From the NCBI GenBank assembly GCA_944325345.1, contig CALUZV010000013.1, positions 30,355 to 94,354 of the forward strand: a stretch of 64,000 nucleotides of DNA. Direction: 5' to 3'. This document shows, one piece after another, positions 26,220-35,954 of the stretch (position 1 is its first letter; every line of letters starts with the position of its first letter). This stretch comes from an uncultured Parabacteroides sp. Its GTDB lineage: Bacteria > Bacteroidota > Bacteroidia > Bacteroidales > Tannerellaceae. The notes below the pieces were generated by a model, which did not search any database, was not told the origin of the DNA, and saw nothing but the letters and a program-made list of their open reading frames with translations. A program made the position numbers and the translations under genes.

Positions 26220-27362
26220 TTAATTTATATGTTTAAATCGAATAAATCTCAATATCGGATTAGCATCTTCCGGCATTGTTAATAGTCGTTTCAAGCTTTC
26301 ATCTTTTATTTCCTCTTCATCTATCTCTGCTAAATCTGCATGATTGAGAATGGAAACAAAACTATCTCCGTGCGAAGCTATAATATTCAGCCAATCTACT
26401 GTCGCTGGATTAGTCTCAAAGTCTTTTCGTAGTAGATTGACTGTATGCTTCGTCTTTTTATCATAAATACCAATATAAGTACGCAAAGCTACATAATAGG
26501 TTGTAATCAAGAAATCGTCATTCTCGAATATCTGAGCGGAATATACATAAAAGTCTTTCCTTAGGTTTAGAATATAATTCCCATTGTTGTCTTTGCTTTT
26601 CAAAATATCCAATGGAGGGAAGTGATAGTTCCCGTATTGAATATCGTAGCAGGGTTCACAACTCTCCCCTTTGATTTTATAAATAGATGATTGGAATGGG
26701 GGATAGAAATAAAGCCCTTTATTATACGTGTAGAAGCGATAATTGGGCGCCATCAAATATTCGCTGGAAAATTCTATCGGAATGAAACCATTGCTTATTG
26801 CACCGTCCTCCCATCGAGTCAAATAGTAATTGTAGGGCTGTCCGTCCTTTGTGATACTCGATGCGTTATAGGCGATAAGGCTGTTTGCCTTTTCTTTTTG
26901 GACTGCGATAGCTTCCATTTGGATTTCTCTTAAATAGTCGAAAGATGAAAGGTCGTAGCACAAGACGCGGCTGCCCGAATCTACAATTAGGATTTCATTC
27001 GTCGTTTCATCAATGCTGATGGATAGAATCGTCGCATATTCTCCCGGCCCTTGCCCTTGCTTGTGTAGCTTTCTCAGGAATTTGCCGTCGTAATCGAAGA
27101 CATAGATGGTTTGTGTGTAGATGTCGAAGATGATAATTTCGCGGTCGGTACAAAAGAGTTGCGAAACATAGGATATCAGGCAATCGTCGTTGGTCTCTAA
27201 TTGCAGGTATCGGACGGAATCGATCACTTCTTTCTCTGTGTAGTCGATGCTTTCTTCCAACACGATTCTTTGGATACCCTCGTTTGTCTCTGTTTTCTTT
27301 GTGCAAGATAGAATGCTTAATATAGCGCAAAGGCTAAATACAAAATAGCTGTGTCTTTTCAT
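26220..27362 (-). CDS. 6-bladed beta-propeller lipoprotein
   Basis: The 380-residue protein starts MKRHSYFVFSLCAILSILSC, a lipoprotein signal, and has the family hallmark KQGQGPGEYATILSI near residue 102 and the usual ending (EDANPILRFIRFKH). It is the first of three leftward paralogues, only 13 bp before the next, so they share a transcript. The whole block is more AT-rich than flanking genes. Function is unknown; relatives are exported and probably bind or sense something at the cell surface. Confidence 0.88.
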   Translation of the reverse strand: MKRHSYFVFSLCAILSILSCTKKTETNEGIQRIVLEESIDYTEKEVIDSVRYLQLETNDDCLISYVSQLFCTDREIIIFDIYTQTIYVFDYDGKFLRKLHKQGQGPGEYATILSISIDETTNEILIVDSGSRVLCYDLSSFDYLREIQMEAIAVQKEKANSLIAYNASSITKDGQPYNYYLTRWEDGAISNGFIPIEFSSEYLMAPNYRFYTYNKGLYFYPPFQSSIYKIKGESCEPCYDIQYGNYHFPPLDILKSKDNNGNYILNLRKDFYVYSAQIFENDDFLITTYYVALRTYIGIYDKKTKHTVNLLRKDFETNPATVDWLNIIASHGDSFVSILNHADLAEIDEEEIKDESLKRLLTMPEDANPILRFIRFKHIN

Positions 27363-27474
27363 GTCTTTTAAAGCTAAAAAATGGAACTTCCTTCTTCCCG
27401 GGCCTCGCCGCCCTTCGCCCGCAAACTTACAAATTTTCGCCCCTCTTTTGTCGTCCCCCTTCGTTAATATTTCC

Positions 27475-27482
27475 TACCTTTG
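27475..27482 (+). promoter_or_regulatory. Putative -7 element (TACCTTTG) of the M16 peptidase gene
   Basis: TACCTTTG lies 22 bp before the ATG at 27505 and supports that start over one at 27361. A leftward TAAGTTTG at 27429-27422 may serve the divergent propeller operon. Confidence 0.45.
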
Positions 27483-27504
27483 TGCTCTAATTGCTGTAAA
27501 GGGA

Positions 27505-30339
27505 ATGAAATCATTAGAACAAAAGATAGTCTGCAAGACATATACGCTGAGTAATGGCTTGACTGTTTGGCTGAACGAGGACCACAACCAGCCGAAGGTC
27601 TTCGGCGCGGTAGTCGTCAAGGCGGGGGCAAAGGACTGCCCCGACACCGGCATCGCCCATTACTTCGAGCACATGATGTTCAAGGGTACCGACAAAATCG
27701 GGACGACCGATTATGCCGCCGAAAAGGTCTTCCTCGACCAAATCGCCGACAAGTACGACGAACTGGGCGAGACCGACGACCCTAAGCTCCGCGCGGACAT
27801 CCAGGCGGAAATCAACCGCCTTAGCATCCAGGCTTCCGAGTTCGTCATTCCCAACGAGTTCGACCGCCTCATCTCCCGTTATGGGGGGACGAAGCTGAAC
27901 GCCGGGACTTCGGCCGATTTCACTTCTTACTACAACATCTTCTCGCCCCAATACATGCGCCAGTGGGCGGAAATCAACAGCGAGCGCTTCCTCAATCCCG
28001 TCTTCCGTCTCTTCCAAAGCGAGTTGGAGACAGTCTATGAGGAGAAGAATATGTATGGCGATTACGTCGGCGGTCTCTCCGTCGAGCGTCTGAAGGAGCG
28101 TTATTTCAAGGATCATCCCTACGCATACCCCATCATCGGCAGTACCGAGAACCTGAAGAATCCGAGCCTCAAGGCCATGCGCCGTTTCTTCGAGACGTAT
28201 TATGTCGCCTCGAACATGGGTCTGATTCTCTGTGGCGATTTCCAAATTGAGACGACCCTCCCGATTGTCGAGGAGGCTTTCTCGCGTATCCCTCGTGGTG
28301 GCGAGGTGCCGCGTCTCCATTCTCCGCTCCCCGAGTTCAAGGGGCGCGAGCTGTTCCACCTGAAGGTCCCCGTGCCCTTCGTCAAGATGATGGCCTTAGG
28401 CTTCCGGGGCGTGCCGGCGAACCATCCGGACGAGGCGGCGCTGAAGGTCGCCGTGGCCTTGCTGAACAACGGCAACGGTACGGGCTACCTGGACAAGCTC
28501 GTTGTCGAGCACAAGGTCTTGGCGGCCTCGGTCATCAACGAGCAGATGAACGAGGCGGGCATCCTGGCTATCATCGTCATGCCGAGGCTCTTGTTCCAAT
28601 CCTACGCGGCGGCGGAGAAACTGGTCTGGGGCGAGCTGAACCGCCTGAAGGAGGGCGATTTTACCGAAGAGTTCTTCCAGAGCCTCAAGCTCGAGCTGAA
28701 GCGCAATTATATGTCGATGCTCGAGGACATCGGCTCCCGCGCCCAATTGATGATGCGTGTCTATTCGCAGGGAAAAACGTGGGAAGAGTATTTGGAAGAA
28801 GTAAAGAGCATAGATACGCTGACGAAAGAGGATATTATCCGCGTCGCCGGCACGTATTTCACGGAGGACTATCTTCTGACGACGAAGAAGACCGGCCGTT
28901 ATCCGAAGGACGACCTCCCCAAGCCCGACTACATCCCGGTCATCCCGAAGCAGGGACAGACTTCCTCGGCCTATGCCCGCGAGTTGGCCACCTGGCCCGT
29001 CGAACCGCTCGAGCCGCGCTTCCTCGACGAGACCTCCAACGGGATGCAGGTTCGCGATTTGACCCCATTTGTTACGCTCTATACGACGGAGAATCCTGTA
29101 AACGACCTTTTCTCCCTCGATATGCTCTTTTCCATTGGGACGATTGTCGAGCCGCACCTCTTGCTCATCGCCAATTACTTGCAGCAGATAGGGACGGACA
29201 AGTATTCGTTTAGCGAGTTCCGTACGCACCTGCAGATGCTGGGCAGCACACTGAGCTTCGAGGCCAACGAGCGGAATTTCGTCGTCCGCGTTACCGGCTT
29301 CGAGGCCAACTTCCGCCAGACGCTCGAGTTGGTGGCTCATTTCCTGGCTCATGCGAAGGCGGACAAGAAGAAGATTCACCATCTGATAGACGAGGCGAAG
29401 GTCATCGAGCGCTCCTTCCACCAGTCGAGCGAGAGCATCGCGCGGGCTGTCGCCGAGAAGATGGCCTTTGGTGAGAACTCCGCCTACCTGCGCAAACTTT
29501 CTCTCGCGGAAATCAAGCAACTGAAGGGTGAGGAGCTTATCCGCATCCTCCACGAGGTGATGACTTACGCCTGCGACCTCCACTATTGCGGCACGCTCCC
29601 GACCGACGAGGTAGAGGCTCTCTTGCGCCACTTCCTGCCTCTGAAGAAAGTCAAGCGCGCGTCCGTCTCGCCTTGTTTCCGCCCGTTGGAAACCTACGAG
29701 CAGCCGTGCGTCTTCTTCGTGGACAAGGCGGACGTCTCGCAAAGCATCATCTGTGGCTTCGTGCCCGGCGAGCCGGTCGAAAGTCAGCGCGACCGCTTCG
29801 TTTCCCGCTTGTTCTCAAATTATTTCGGGGGCGATATGTCGTCCATCCTCTTCCAGGAAATCCGCGAGTTCCGCTCGTTTGCCTACCGGGTGAATGGGCG
29901 TTACCAATTACCTTTCCGCCAATATCCTGACCAGCCGGGCTACTTCCGGACGACGCTCTCGACGCAGAGCGACAAGACCATCGACGCTCTTTCGGTGCTC
30001 GACGCCCTCTTGCGCGACATGCCCGTGAAGCCCGAGAAGCTCGAGCCCGTCAAGCAGGCCATCCGCAACGAGGTGAACGGCTCCTATCCCGGCTTCCGCG
30101 ACATCTCCCTCCGCTGGGCATTCTACCGCAAAGAGGGATTCCATGAGGACCCGAACCGCCTCATGCTGCAACTGCTCGACGGCATCGGGATGGACGACCT
30201 CGTCCAGTTCTACGACCGTCAGCTGAAGGGGCATCCGGCGATTTATGCCGTCGTCGGCAACAAACGAAAGATTGACATGGAGAAGTTGGCCGCCTTCGGC
30301 GAAATCATTTATTTAAAGGAAAAAGATTTTTACCACTAA
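27505..30339 (+). CDS. M16-family (insulinase/pitrilysin-like) zinc metallopeptidase
   Basis: The 944-residue protein begins at 27505 (MKSLEQKIVCKTYTLSNGL). The frame opens at 27361, but that extension overlaps the promoter region. The N-terminal half has the inverted zinc motif HYFEHMMFKGT with the downstream glutamate in ETVYEEKN. The C-terminal half is an inactive M16 domain. No signal peptide is seen, so it probably works in the cytoplasm on peptides. It belongs with the window's other peptidases. Confidence 0.9.
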   Translation: MKSLEQKIVCKTYTLSNGLTVWLNEDHNQPKVFGAVVVKAGAKDCPDTGIAHYFEHMMFKGTDKIGTTDYAAEKVFLDQIADKYDELGETDDPKLRADIQAEINRLSIQASEFVIPNEFDRLISRYGGTKLNAGTSADFTSYYNIFSPQYMRQWAEINSERFLNPVFRLFQSELETVYEEKNMYGDYVGGLSVERLKERYFKDHPYAYPIIGSTENLKNPSLKAMRRFFETYYVASNMGLILCGDFQIETTLPIVEEAFSRIPRGGEVPRLHSPLPEFKGRELFHLKVPVPFVKMMALGFRGVPANHPDEAALKVAVALLNNGNGTGYLDKLVVEHKVLAASVINEQMNEAGILAIIVMPRLLFQSYAAAEKLVWGELNRLKEGDFTEEFFQSLKLELKRNYMSMLEDIGSRAQLMMRVYSQGKTWEEYLEEVKSIDTLTKEDIIRVAGTYFTEDYLLTTKKTGRYPKDDLPKPDYIPVIPKQGQTSSAYARELATWPVEPLEPRFLDETSNGMQVRDLTPFVTLYTTENPVNDLFSLDMLFSIGTIVEPHLLLIANYLQQIGTDKYSFSEFRTHLQMLGSTLSFEANERNFVVRVTGFEANFRQTLELVAHFLAHAKADKKKIHHLIDEAKVIERSFHQSSESIARAVAEKMAFGENSAYLRKLSLAEIKQLKGEELIRILHEVMTYACDLHYCGTLPTDEVEALLRHFLPLKKVKRASVSPCFRPLETYEQPCVFFVDKADVSQSIICGFVPGEPVESQRDRFVSRLFSNYFGGDMSSILFQEIREFRSFAYRVNGRYQLPFRQYPDQPGYFRTTLSTQSDKTIDALSVLDALLRDMPVKPEKLEPVKQAIRNEVNGSYPGFRDISLRWAFYRKEGFHEDPNRLMLQLLDGIGMDDLVQFYDRQLKGHPAIYAVVGNKRKIDMEKLAAFGEIIYLKEKDFYH

Positions 30340-30368
30340 AATTTTCATTTTGGATAGGAGAAAGATGG

Positions 30369-30533
30369 TGTCAAACGCGTTTGACATGGCATCCGAAGGG
30401 TTGGAAGAGGTGTCAAACGCATTTGACATGGCGTCCGAAGGATTGGGAAGGGTGTCAAACGCGTTTGACATGGTATCCGAAGCGTCGGGAAAGGTGTCTG
30501 AGACCTCAGATATGGTTTCCTGAACAGTTCTCC
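30369..30533. repeat. Palindrome array B: four 42-bp units
   Basis: Units start at 30369, 30411, 30453 and 30495, exactly 42 bp apart. The first is TGTCAAACGCGTTTGACA (a perfect 18-bp palindrome), then TGGCATCCGAAGGGTTGGA and AGAGG. Unit 4 swaps the core to TCTGAG-AC-CTCAGA but keeps the layout. The module matches array A (TGTC, core, CATG, TCCGAAxGTTCGGA, AGG). It sits between the M16 gene and the DUF4268-like gene. Confidence 0.92.
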
Positions 30534-30564
30534 AAAAATTTTAAACCAATATTTGCGAAGCAAA

Positions 30565-31020
30565 ATGTATAAGAAAGACGAATTGAAGCAACTGAAAACA
30601 GAGTTTTGGGAGAGTTTTGCCGCTTACTGCGAGGTGCAACCCTACCTGCGCGGGCGGCGGAAGATGTGGGTGCTCTACGACACGAAGGTGCGGGGCGTGG
30701 AACTGAAGTTCGACCTCGACCGCGACGGCGTGTCGGTTGCCCTCGAAGTAAACCACCGGCGTGAAGACGAGCGGCTGGAGATGTTCGAGCGGCTGACGTG
30801 GTACAAAGATGTGTTGGAGCAGGATTTTCCCGAGGGACTCGTCTGGGATGTATGCTTTGTCCGCGAGAGCGGGGAGGAGGTGGCTCGGATTTATGCCCGG
30901 CAGACGGGGGCCGACTTCCATCGGCGGTCGGATTGGGGCACGCTGTTCGCGTTCATGGCGCGGCAGATGTATCTGCTGGAGCGGAACTTCATGGGGATAG
31001 CGGAATACTTGCGGGAATAA
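30565..31020 (+). CDS. DUF4268-like protein of unknown function
   Basis: The 151-residue protein starts at the ATG at 30565 (MYKKDELKQLKTEFWESFAAY); a TTG at 30553 is unlikely. It has KMWVLYDTKVRGVELKF, a central beta region, and a helical tail with FAFMARQMYLLERNFM. This is the pattern of DUF4268, seen widely in Bacteroidetes and sometimes related to restriction-endonuclease folds. No partner gene suggests a role. Confidence 0.75.
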   Translation: MYKKDELKQLKTEFWESFAAYCEVQPYLRGRRKMWVLYDTKVRGVELKFDLDRDGVSVALEVNHRREDERLEMFERLTWYKDVLEQDFPEGLVWDVCFVRESGEEVARIYARQTGADFHRRSDWGTLFAFMARQMYLLERNFMGIAEYLRE

Positions 31021-31027
31021 AAAAGAA

Positions 31028-31049
31028 AGGCGTGTCTCACGACACACCT
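31028..31049. terminator. Hairpin terminator between converging genes
   Basis: AGGCGTGTC (31028-31036) pairs with GACACACCT (31041-31049), one mismatch, loop TCAC. Leftward it is followed by CTTTCTTTTTT, a good intrinsic terminator for the glycogen operon. Confidence 0.7.
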
Positions 31050-31079
31050 CCCTACAGTATGTTTGCTCAAATTCTTAAA

Positions 31080-32381
31080 TTATTGCTTGCTTTTTGCAGC
31101 TGCCTTTTTCTTCATCTTGTCCAATTCCTTTTGCAAGGATTCGATTTCTTCGCCCTGGTTCTTGATGGTAGTCAGCAAAGAATTCAGCTCCTCGTTCTCG
31201 ATGGCTTCGGGGAACTGGGCATTGACGCGTACGATGAAGTCGGAGAGGACGTTCATGTAGTTGGTGAATGCCTCGTAGGGGCTGTCGTACGGGCTGAAAC
31301 CACCTTTGCCCATGTGCTTCGTGCTCATGTAGTAGAAGTGGTCGCTGCTCTGCAGGTAGTACCAGTCCTGACGGATACGGCGCGGTTCGCACATGTGGAC
31401 GCGTGCACCGATTTCGCAAATCTTGCGGAATGCTTCCTGCTGCAAGACGTTACCCAGCCAAGAGCTGCAATCCTTTTCTTCATCGACCCAAGAAATCGGG
31501 TAGGCTACCGGCAGTGTATCAACCGGTTTCATCAGCTTGAAGATTTCAGACGGTGTCGAGAAGCTGATGCCGCGTTCGGCTGCATAGCGAGGCAGAGCCT
31601 TGAAGAACTCGAAGATACCGGATTCAGCCGGGTGGAGGGAACCGAGAACCTCGTAGTTCATGAACAGATTGATAACTTGTTCAGATTCCGGCGTCTCGGC
31701 AATCCAGTTGATGTATTTGTCGGCTGTCAACGGATATTCATTCCAGCTGTAGTCCGTGAAGCGGTCGGAGAGGTCTTCGCTGAAGCGGTCGTTCTTCAAC
31801 AGAAGATGCAAGTCCGGCTGAACGGCAGAAGCGTACATATAGTTCGGACTCTTCCAGCCGAGGATATGCTTGGCACCTTCAGTCAGCATACCTTTGTAGC
31901 CCATTTCGTAAACCACTTCAGAGATATCGTCGGAATAAATCAACTCCGTATTGCGGAAGACAGTCGGCTTGACACCGAAGAGTGTCTGGAGTTTGTCTTC
32001 CTGCTTCTTAATCTGGTGTTTGAACTCGTCCATATCGCCGAGTGAAGCCAGCGAGTGGGCGTAAGTTTCCGACAAGAATTCCACGTTGCCCGTAGCGGCC
32101 AGTTCCTTGAAACTGTCGATAACTTCCGGAGCGTAGATTTCCATCTGTTCGAGGGCGACACCGGAGATGGAGAAAGCCACTTTGAATTTGCCGCCACTGT
32201 TACGAATCATTTCCAAGATTGTACGGTTGGCCGGCAAGTAGCATTTCTCAGCTATGCGGTGGATGATTTCCTCGTTCTGGAAGTCATCGTAATAGTAATG
32301 GTCGTTGCCAATATCGAAGAAGCGATATCTTTTTAAACGGAACGGTTGATGTATCTGAAAATAAAAACAGATTGTTTTCAT
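31080..32381 (-). CDS. GH57-family alpha-amylase/glucanotransferase
   Basis: The 433-residue enzyme has the GH57 motifs HQPFRL (residues 11-16), FSISG, the nucleophile in FRNTELIYSDD near 165, and NYEVLGSLHP near 262. A lysine-rich coiled coil forms the last 40 residues. It acts on glycogen or maltodextrins in the cytoplasm. It is the third gene of a leftward cluster with a GT4 enzyme and a debranching enzyme, a set typical of glycogen metabolism in Bacteroidetes. Confidence 0.9.
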   Translation of the reverse strand: MKTICFYFQIHQPFRLKRYRFFDIGNDHYYYDDFQNEEIIHRIAEKCYLPANRTILEMIRNSGGKFKVAFSISGVALEQMEIYAPEVIDSFKELAATGNVEFLSETYAHSLASLGDMDEFKHQIKKQEDKLQTLFGVKPTVFRNTELIYSDDISEVVYEMGYKGMLTEGAKHILGWKSPNYMYASAVQPDLHLLLKNDRFSEDLSDRFTDYSWNEYPLTADKYINWIAETPESEQVINLFMNYEVLGSLHPAESGIFEFFKALPRYAAERGISFSTPSEIFKLMKPVDTLPVAYPISWVDEEKDCSSWLGNVLQQEAFRKICEIGARVHMCEPRRIRQDWYYLQSSDHFYYMSTKHMGKGGFSPYDSPYEAFTNYMNVLSDFIVRVNAQFPEAIENEELNSLLTTIKNQGEEIESLQKELDKMKKKAAAKSKQ

Positions 32382-32431
32382 AATGTGTATCTTTTTTAAT
32401 TTGTTATTGTTAGTTTATAAAGCTGTTTAGG

Positions 32432-33697
32432 TTAATGCTGGCCGGTAACCATGTCGTAGATGCGGCGGACTTTTTGCCCGGCGTATTCCCACTTGATATT
32501 ATCGACCTCTTTCTTTCCTTCCACTTTCAGGAACTCGTGCATAGCCGGGTAAGAGATGATGGAATACATCGCGTCGGCCAACGCTTCGATATCCCAATAA
32601 TCCACTTTGATGGCATAGTCCAAGATTTCCGCGCAACCGGACTGCTTCGAGATAATGCTCGGAACGCCGCATTGCATGGCTTCCAACGGAGAGATACCGA
32701 AAGGTTCGGATACGGAAGGCATGACGTAAACATCGCTTGCCTTCAATACCTCATATACCTGTTTGCCTTTCATGAATCCCGTGAAGTGGAAACGGTCAGA
32801 GATGTTCCGCGATGCCGCGAGACGAATCATCTGGTCCATCATATCGCCGCTACCGGCCATGATGAAGCGAGCGTGCGGAGCTTTGGCCAAAACTTTGGCG
32901 GCAGCTTCCACGAAATATTCCGGTCCCTTTTGCATCGTGATACGTCCCAAGAACGTGATGACTTTGTCCTTGACCCCTTTCTTGTCTTCGATGGCAAGGA
33001 TTTCGGGGCTTAACGGTTCAACAGCGTTATGTACGGTCGTTACCTTCGCCGGGTCTTGATGGTATTTGTCGATGACCGTCTGACGGGTCAGGTTACTTAC
33101 CGTGATGATATGGTCGGCGTTATCCATACCGTTCTTTTCGATGGCGTAAACATCCGGGTTCACATTTCCACGGCTACGGTCGTAATCGGTAGCATGGACG
33201 TGGATAACCAGCGGTTTGCCCGTTACCTGCTTAGCATGGATTCCGGCGGGATAAGTCAGCCAGTCGTGAGCGTGGATAACATCGCACGGGATAGTGCGGG
33301 CGATGACACCGGCCACAATCGAATAGTTATTAATTTCTTCCAGCAAGTTATTCGGGTAACGTCCAGAGAACTCCAGGCAACCCAAGTCGTTCACGTAGCG
33401 GTACGAGAAGTCGGCATAGATATGATTGCGGAAGTCAAAATACAGTTGCGGGTCCATATATTTGCCCAAGCGCTCCTTAACATAATCATAATTTACGTCG
33501 CGCCAGACGATAGGGACACTATTTACTCCTATGATTTTCAAAAAACTTTGGTCTTCATCTCCCCAAGGTTTCGGGATACAAAACGTAATATCCATGTCGG
33601 GTTGCAAAGCCATACCCTTGGTCAAACCATAGCTGGCAGTACCCAAACCACCCAGAATATGAGGAGGGAATTCCCATCCAAACATTAATGCTTTCAT
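32432..33697 (-). CDS. GT4-family glycosyltransferase, glycogen synthase-like
   Basis: The 421-residue enzyme has the glycogen-synthase start FGWEFPPHILGGLGTASYGL and an N-terminal GT5/GT4-like domain with HAHDWLTY. The C-terminal GT4 half shows FLGRITMQKGPEYF and the E-x7-E motif SEPFGISPLEAMQCG. It probably extends alpha-glucan chains. It lies 12 bp after the debranching-enzyme gene. Confidence 0.88.
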   Translation of the reverse strand: MKALMFGWEFPPHILGGLGTASYGLTKGMALQPDMDITFCIPKPWGDEDQSFLKIIGVNSVPIVWRDVNYDYVKERLGKYMDPQLYFDFRNHIYADFSYRYVNDLGCLEFSGRYPNNLLEEINNYSIVAGVIARTIPCDVIHAHDWLTYPAGIHAKQVTGKPLVIHVHATDYDRSRGNVNPDVYAIEKNGMDNADHIITVSNLTRQTVIDKYHQDPAKVTTVHNAVEPLSPEILAIEDKKGVKDKVITFLGRITMQKGPEYFVEAAAKVLAKAPHARFIMAGSGDMMDQMIRLAASRNISDRFHFTGFMKGKQVYEVLKASDVYVMPSVSEPFGISPLEAMQCGVPSIISKQSGCAEILDYAIKVDYWDIEALADAMYSIISYPAMHEFLKVEGKKEVDNIKWEYAGQKVRRIYDMVTGQH

Positions 33698-33709
33698 ATA
33701 GTACGTAGT

Positions 33710-35644
33710 TTATTCGGCGTTATACTTCTCTAAAATATCCAGAATACGAAGGATGGAAGCCACGTTCATGGTATAAGAGATGGCTCCGCGTCCGGTGAAC
33801 GGCGGATTGCCATCGAACAATTCAGCGATTGTTCCGATACAATGCTTCGACATTTCATCTTCCATACTGATCAACATTCGCTCGGCAAAGGCGACACCCG
33901 ACTTGCCGAATACCCGCAGATAAGCCTCCAGATAGAAGCCCAACAGCCACGGCCAAGCAGTTCCTTGATGGTAAGCCAAGTCGCGTTCGTATTGCGGACC
34001 GGTGCAATAAGGACGATAGCCTTCGCTCTTCGGACTCAACGAACGGATACCCTTCGGAGTAAGTAATTCCTTGGTAACGATGTCGAGCACCGAGCGTTTT
34101 TGCATACGGGTCAGCGGCGAATAGGGCAGGGCTACAGCGAAAATCATGTTCGGGCGAACGCTCCAATCTACGAACGAACCGTTCACATAGTCGAACAGAT
34201 AATTGTAACCATTAATAAATGTATTCGGGAAAGAAATGTTGATGTCGTTGATTAACTTCTCTACTTTCTCGTTCGCATTTCCGCCATTCAATTCTTTATA
34301 GAAGCAGAGAGCATTATACCATAAAGCGTTGAATTCAACGATATAGCCTGAGCGAGGAACGACCGGATGTCCATTTACTGTAGAGTTCATCCATGTGATA
34401 GCCTTGTCGCGGCCTTCGGAATATACCAATCCGCTATCGGCAACTTTCAGGTTCGGATGTTTCTGCGAAATAATATAATCTATCGCTTCATCCATAAACT
34501 CACCGTACAGTTCTTTAGCCTTAGCGATTCCCTGGTCTTTCGCATATTGCTGGATGCTCCAGATAGCCCACAACAATACGTCTGGCTGTTCGATTTCACG
34601 GATGACAGCATCTTGAGCACCATCTTCCATGAAGGCACGCAATGCCGGCAGAGCTGTCGCCATCAATTTTTCAAAGCGAACAGGGTCTTCGATCGAAATC
34701 GTGCATCCCGGAGCAGATACGAACAAGTCGCGGGCACGAACCTTGAACCATGGATAACCAGCCAACAGATAAGCATCTTGCTTCTTCGGACGGAAGTAAA
34801 CCTGCTGAGCCGAGTTCTTCAGACAGTTGAAGAAGCTCGTGCGCGGTGTGCGGGCATTCACTTCTGTTTCGTACAATGTCTTCAAGCGTGTTGTGGCTAC
34901 TTGACTATCGCCGGCGCTGAAGATAATCGATTCGCCTTTCTTGATAGGAAGTTCGAAATAACCGGGAACATACAAGTCTTCCTTGTACGGATAACCTCTT
35001 TCCTGTTCCTTGGAATATTCGATACCATAATACCATTTCGGGTCGAAGACGAAGGTCGGTTTCTTGCTGAACTGCATGAACAATTCCGGATATCCGGCAT
35101 ACATGCAAGTTTTGATACCACCCGGAACTTCCGTGTAATTCTGATTCACATTCCCATTCGCGTAAGTCAAATCTTTCACATTGCGGAAAGCAAGGAACGG
35201 ACGGAAACGCAACGTCGTAGCCGAGTGTGCATCTTCCAGCGTGTACTTAATCATGATACGGTTTTCAAACATGGAGAAAACTTTCTCCTTTGAGAAAACA
35301 ACTCCACCTACGCGATAAACGGTACGTGGAACAGTGTCGCACGAATATTCACGGATGTACTTATGCCCTTTCGGACTAAAGTTGTTTTCGCCATACTTGT
35401 GCAACCCGAGGTTGAATTCAGCGCCATGCTGTATCACCGTTTCATCCAAAGAAGATAACAAAACATGATTGTCATCATCGAGTGCAGGTACTGGCATCAC
35501 AAGCAATCCGTGGTATTTCCTGGTATTGCAATCAACAACAGTACTGCTATGGTAAGCGCCCAGACGGTTCGTACGTAATACTTCGCGCGTCAAAGACTCT
35601 TCCAAGTTTATCATTACTGTTTTGTCAAATTTAAGATAACTCAT
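33710..35644 (-). CDS. Glycogen debranching enzyme (amylo-alpha-1,6-glucosidase type)
   Basis: The 644-residue protein has the GDE N-terminal domain (NRLGAYHSSTVVDCNTRKYHGL near residue 27, given in shortened form) and the C-terminal (alpha/alpha)6 catalytic domain with GRDKAITWMNSTV and SGYIVEFNALWYNAL. Archaeal and eukaryotic relatives have TWMD; here it is TWMN, so the catalytic acid assignment needs care. It heads the glycogen cluster behind a good leftward promoter. Confidence 0.9.
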   Translation of the reverse strand: MSYLKFDKTVMINLEESLTREVLRTNRLGAYHSSTVVDCNTRKYHGLLVMPVPALDDDNHVLLSSLDETVIQHGAEFNLGLHKYGENNFSPKGHKYIREYSCDTVPRTVYRVGGVVFSKEKVFSMFENRIMIKYTLEDAHSATTLRFRPFLAFRNVKDLTYANGNVNQNYTEVPGGIKTCMYAGYPELFMQFSKKPTFVFDPKWYYGIEYSKEQERGYPYKEDLYVPGYFELPIKKGESIIFSAGDSQVATTRLKTLYETEVNARTPRTSFFNCLKNSAQQVYFRPKKQDAYLLAGYPWFKVRARDLFVSAPGCTISIEDPVRFEKLMATALPALRAFMEDGAQDAVIREIEQPDVLLWAIWSIQQYAKDQGIAKAKELYGEFMDEAIDYIISQKHPNLKVADSGLVYSEGRDKAITWMNSTVNGHPVVPRSGYIVEFNALWYNALCFYKELNGGNANEKVEKLINDINISFPNTFINGYNYLFDYVNGSFVDWSVRPNMIFAVALPYSPLTRMQKRSVLDIVTKELLTPKGIRSLSPKSEGYRPYCTGPQYERDLAYHQGTAWPWLLGFYLEAYLRVFGKSGVAFAERMLISMEDEMSKHCIGTIAELFDGNPPFTGRGAISYTMNVASILRILDILEKYNAE

Positions 35645-35714
35645 AATGTATATTTGGGTTTTAAGTTGTATGCTTCTTTATATTATATGTGATAGGTGTT
35701 TCCTAATCGCGAAT

Positions 35715-35746
35715 CAAAAGTAAGGCGAACTAATTAAAAAAACAAA
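35715..35746 (-). promoter_or_regulatory. Promoter of the glycogen cluster
   Basis: Read leftward: TTTG (35746-35743), 20 bp, then TACTTTTG (35722-35715), about 71 bp before the ATG at 35644. The rest of the 310 bp divergent gap (35645-35954) is AT-rich. It holds a weak rightward TTTG (35886-35889), 20 bp, TACTTTCC (35910-35917) for the DUF308 gene. There is no palindrome array. Confidence 0.6.
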
Positions 35747-35954
35747 CGGCCTTTCATGTTTTTTCAGAAATTAGCTTTGCCTGGCTCTTTTGCCATTCTT
35801 GTGTATCAATATATTAAGCAAAAAGTATGTTCTAAAAATATGTTTTCAAACATACAAATAAAAACCAATCTTCTTGCGTTTCCTCTTTGCGGGAGGCAAA
35901 CAAACGGGCTACTTTCCGTGTTATAGGGATAACGTATAACAATATTATTAGAAC

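Noticed and set aside
27361..27504. 48-codon N-terminal extension of the M16 peptidase
   Set aside because: It covers the -7 element and the divergent promoter region and has no family similarity.
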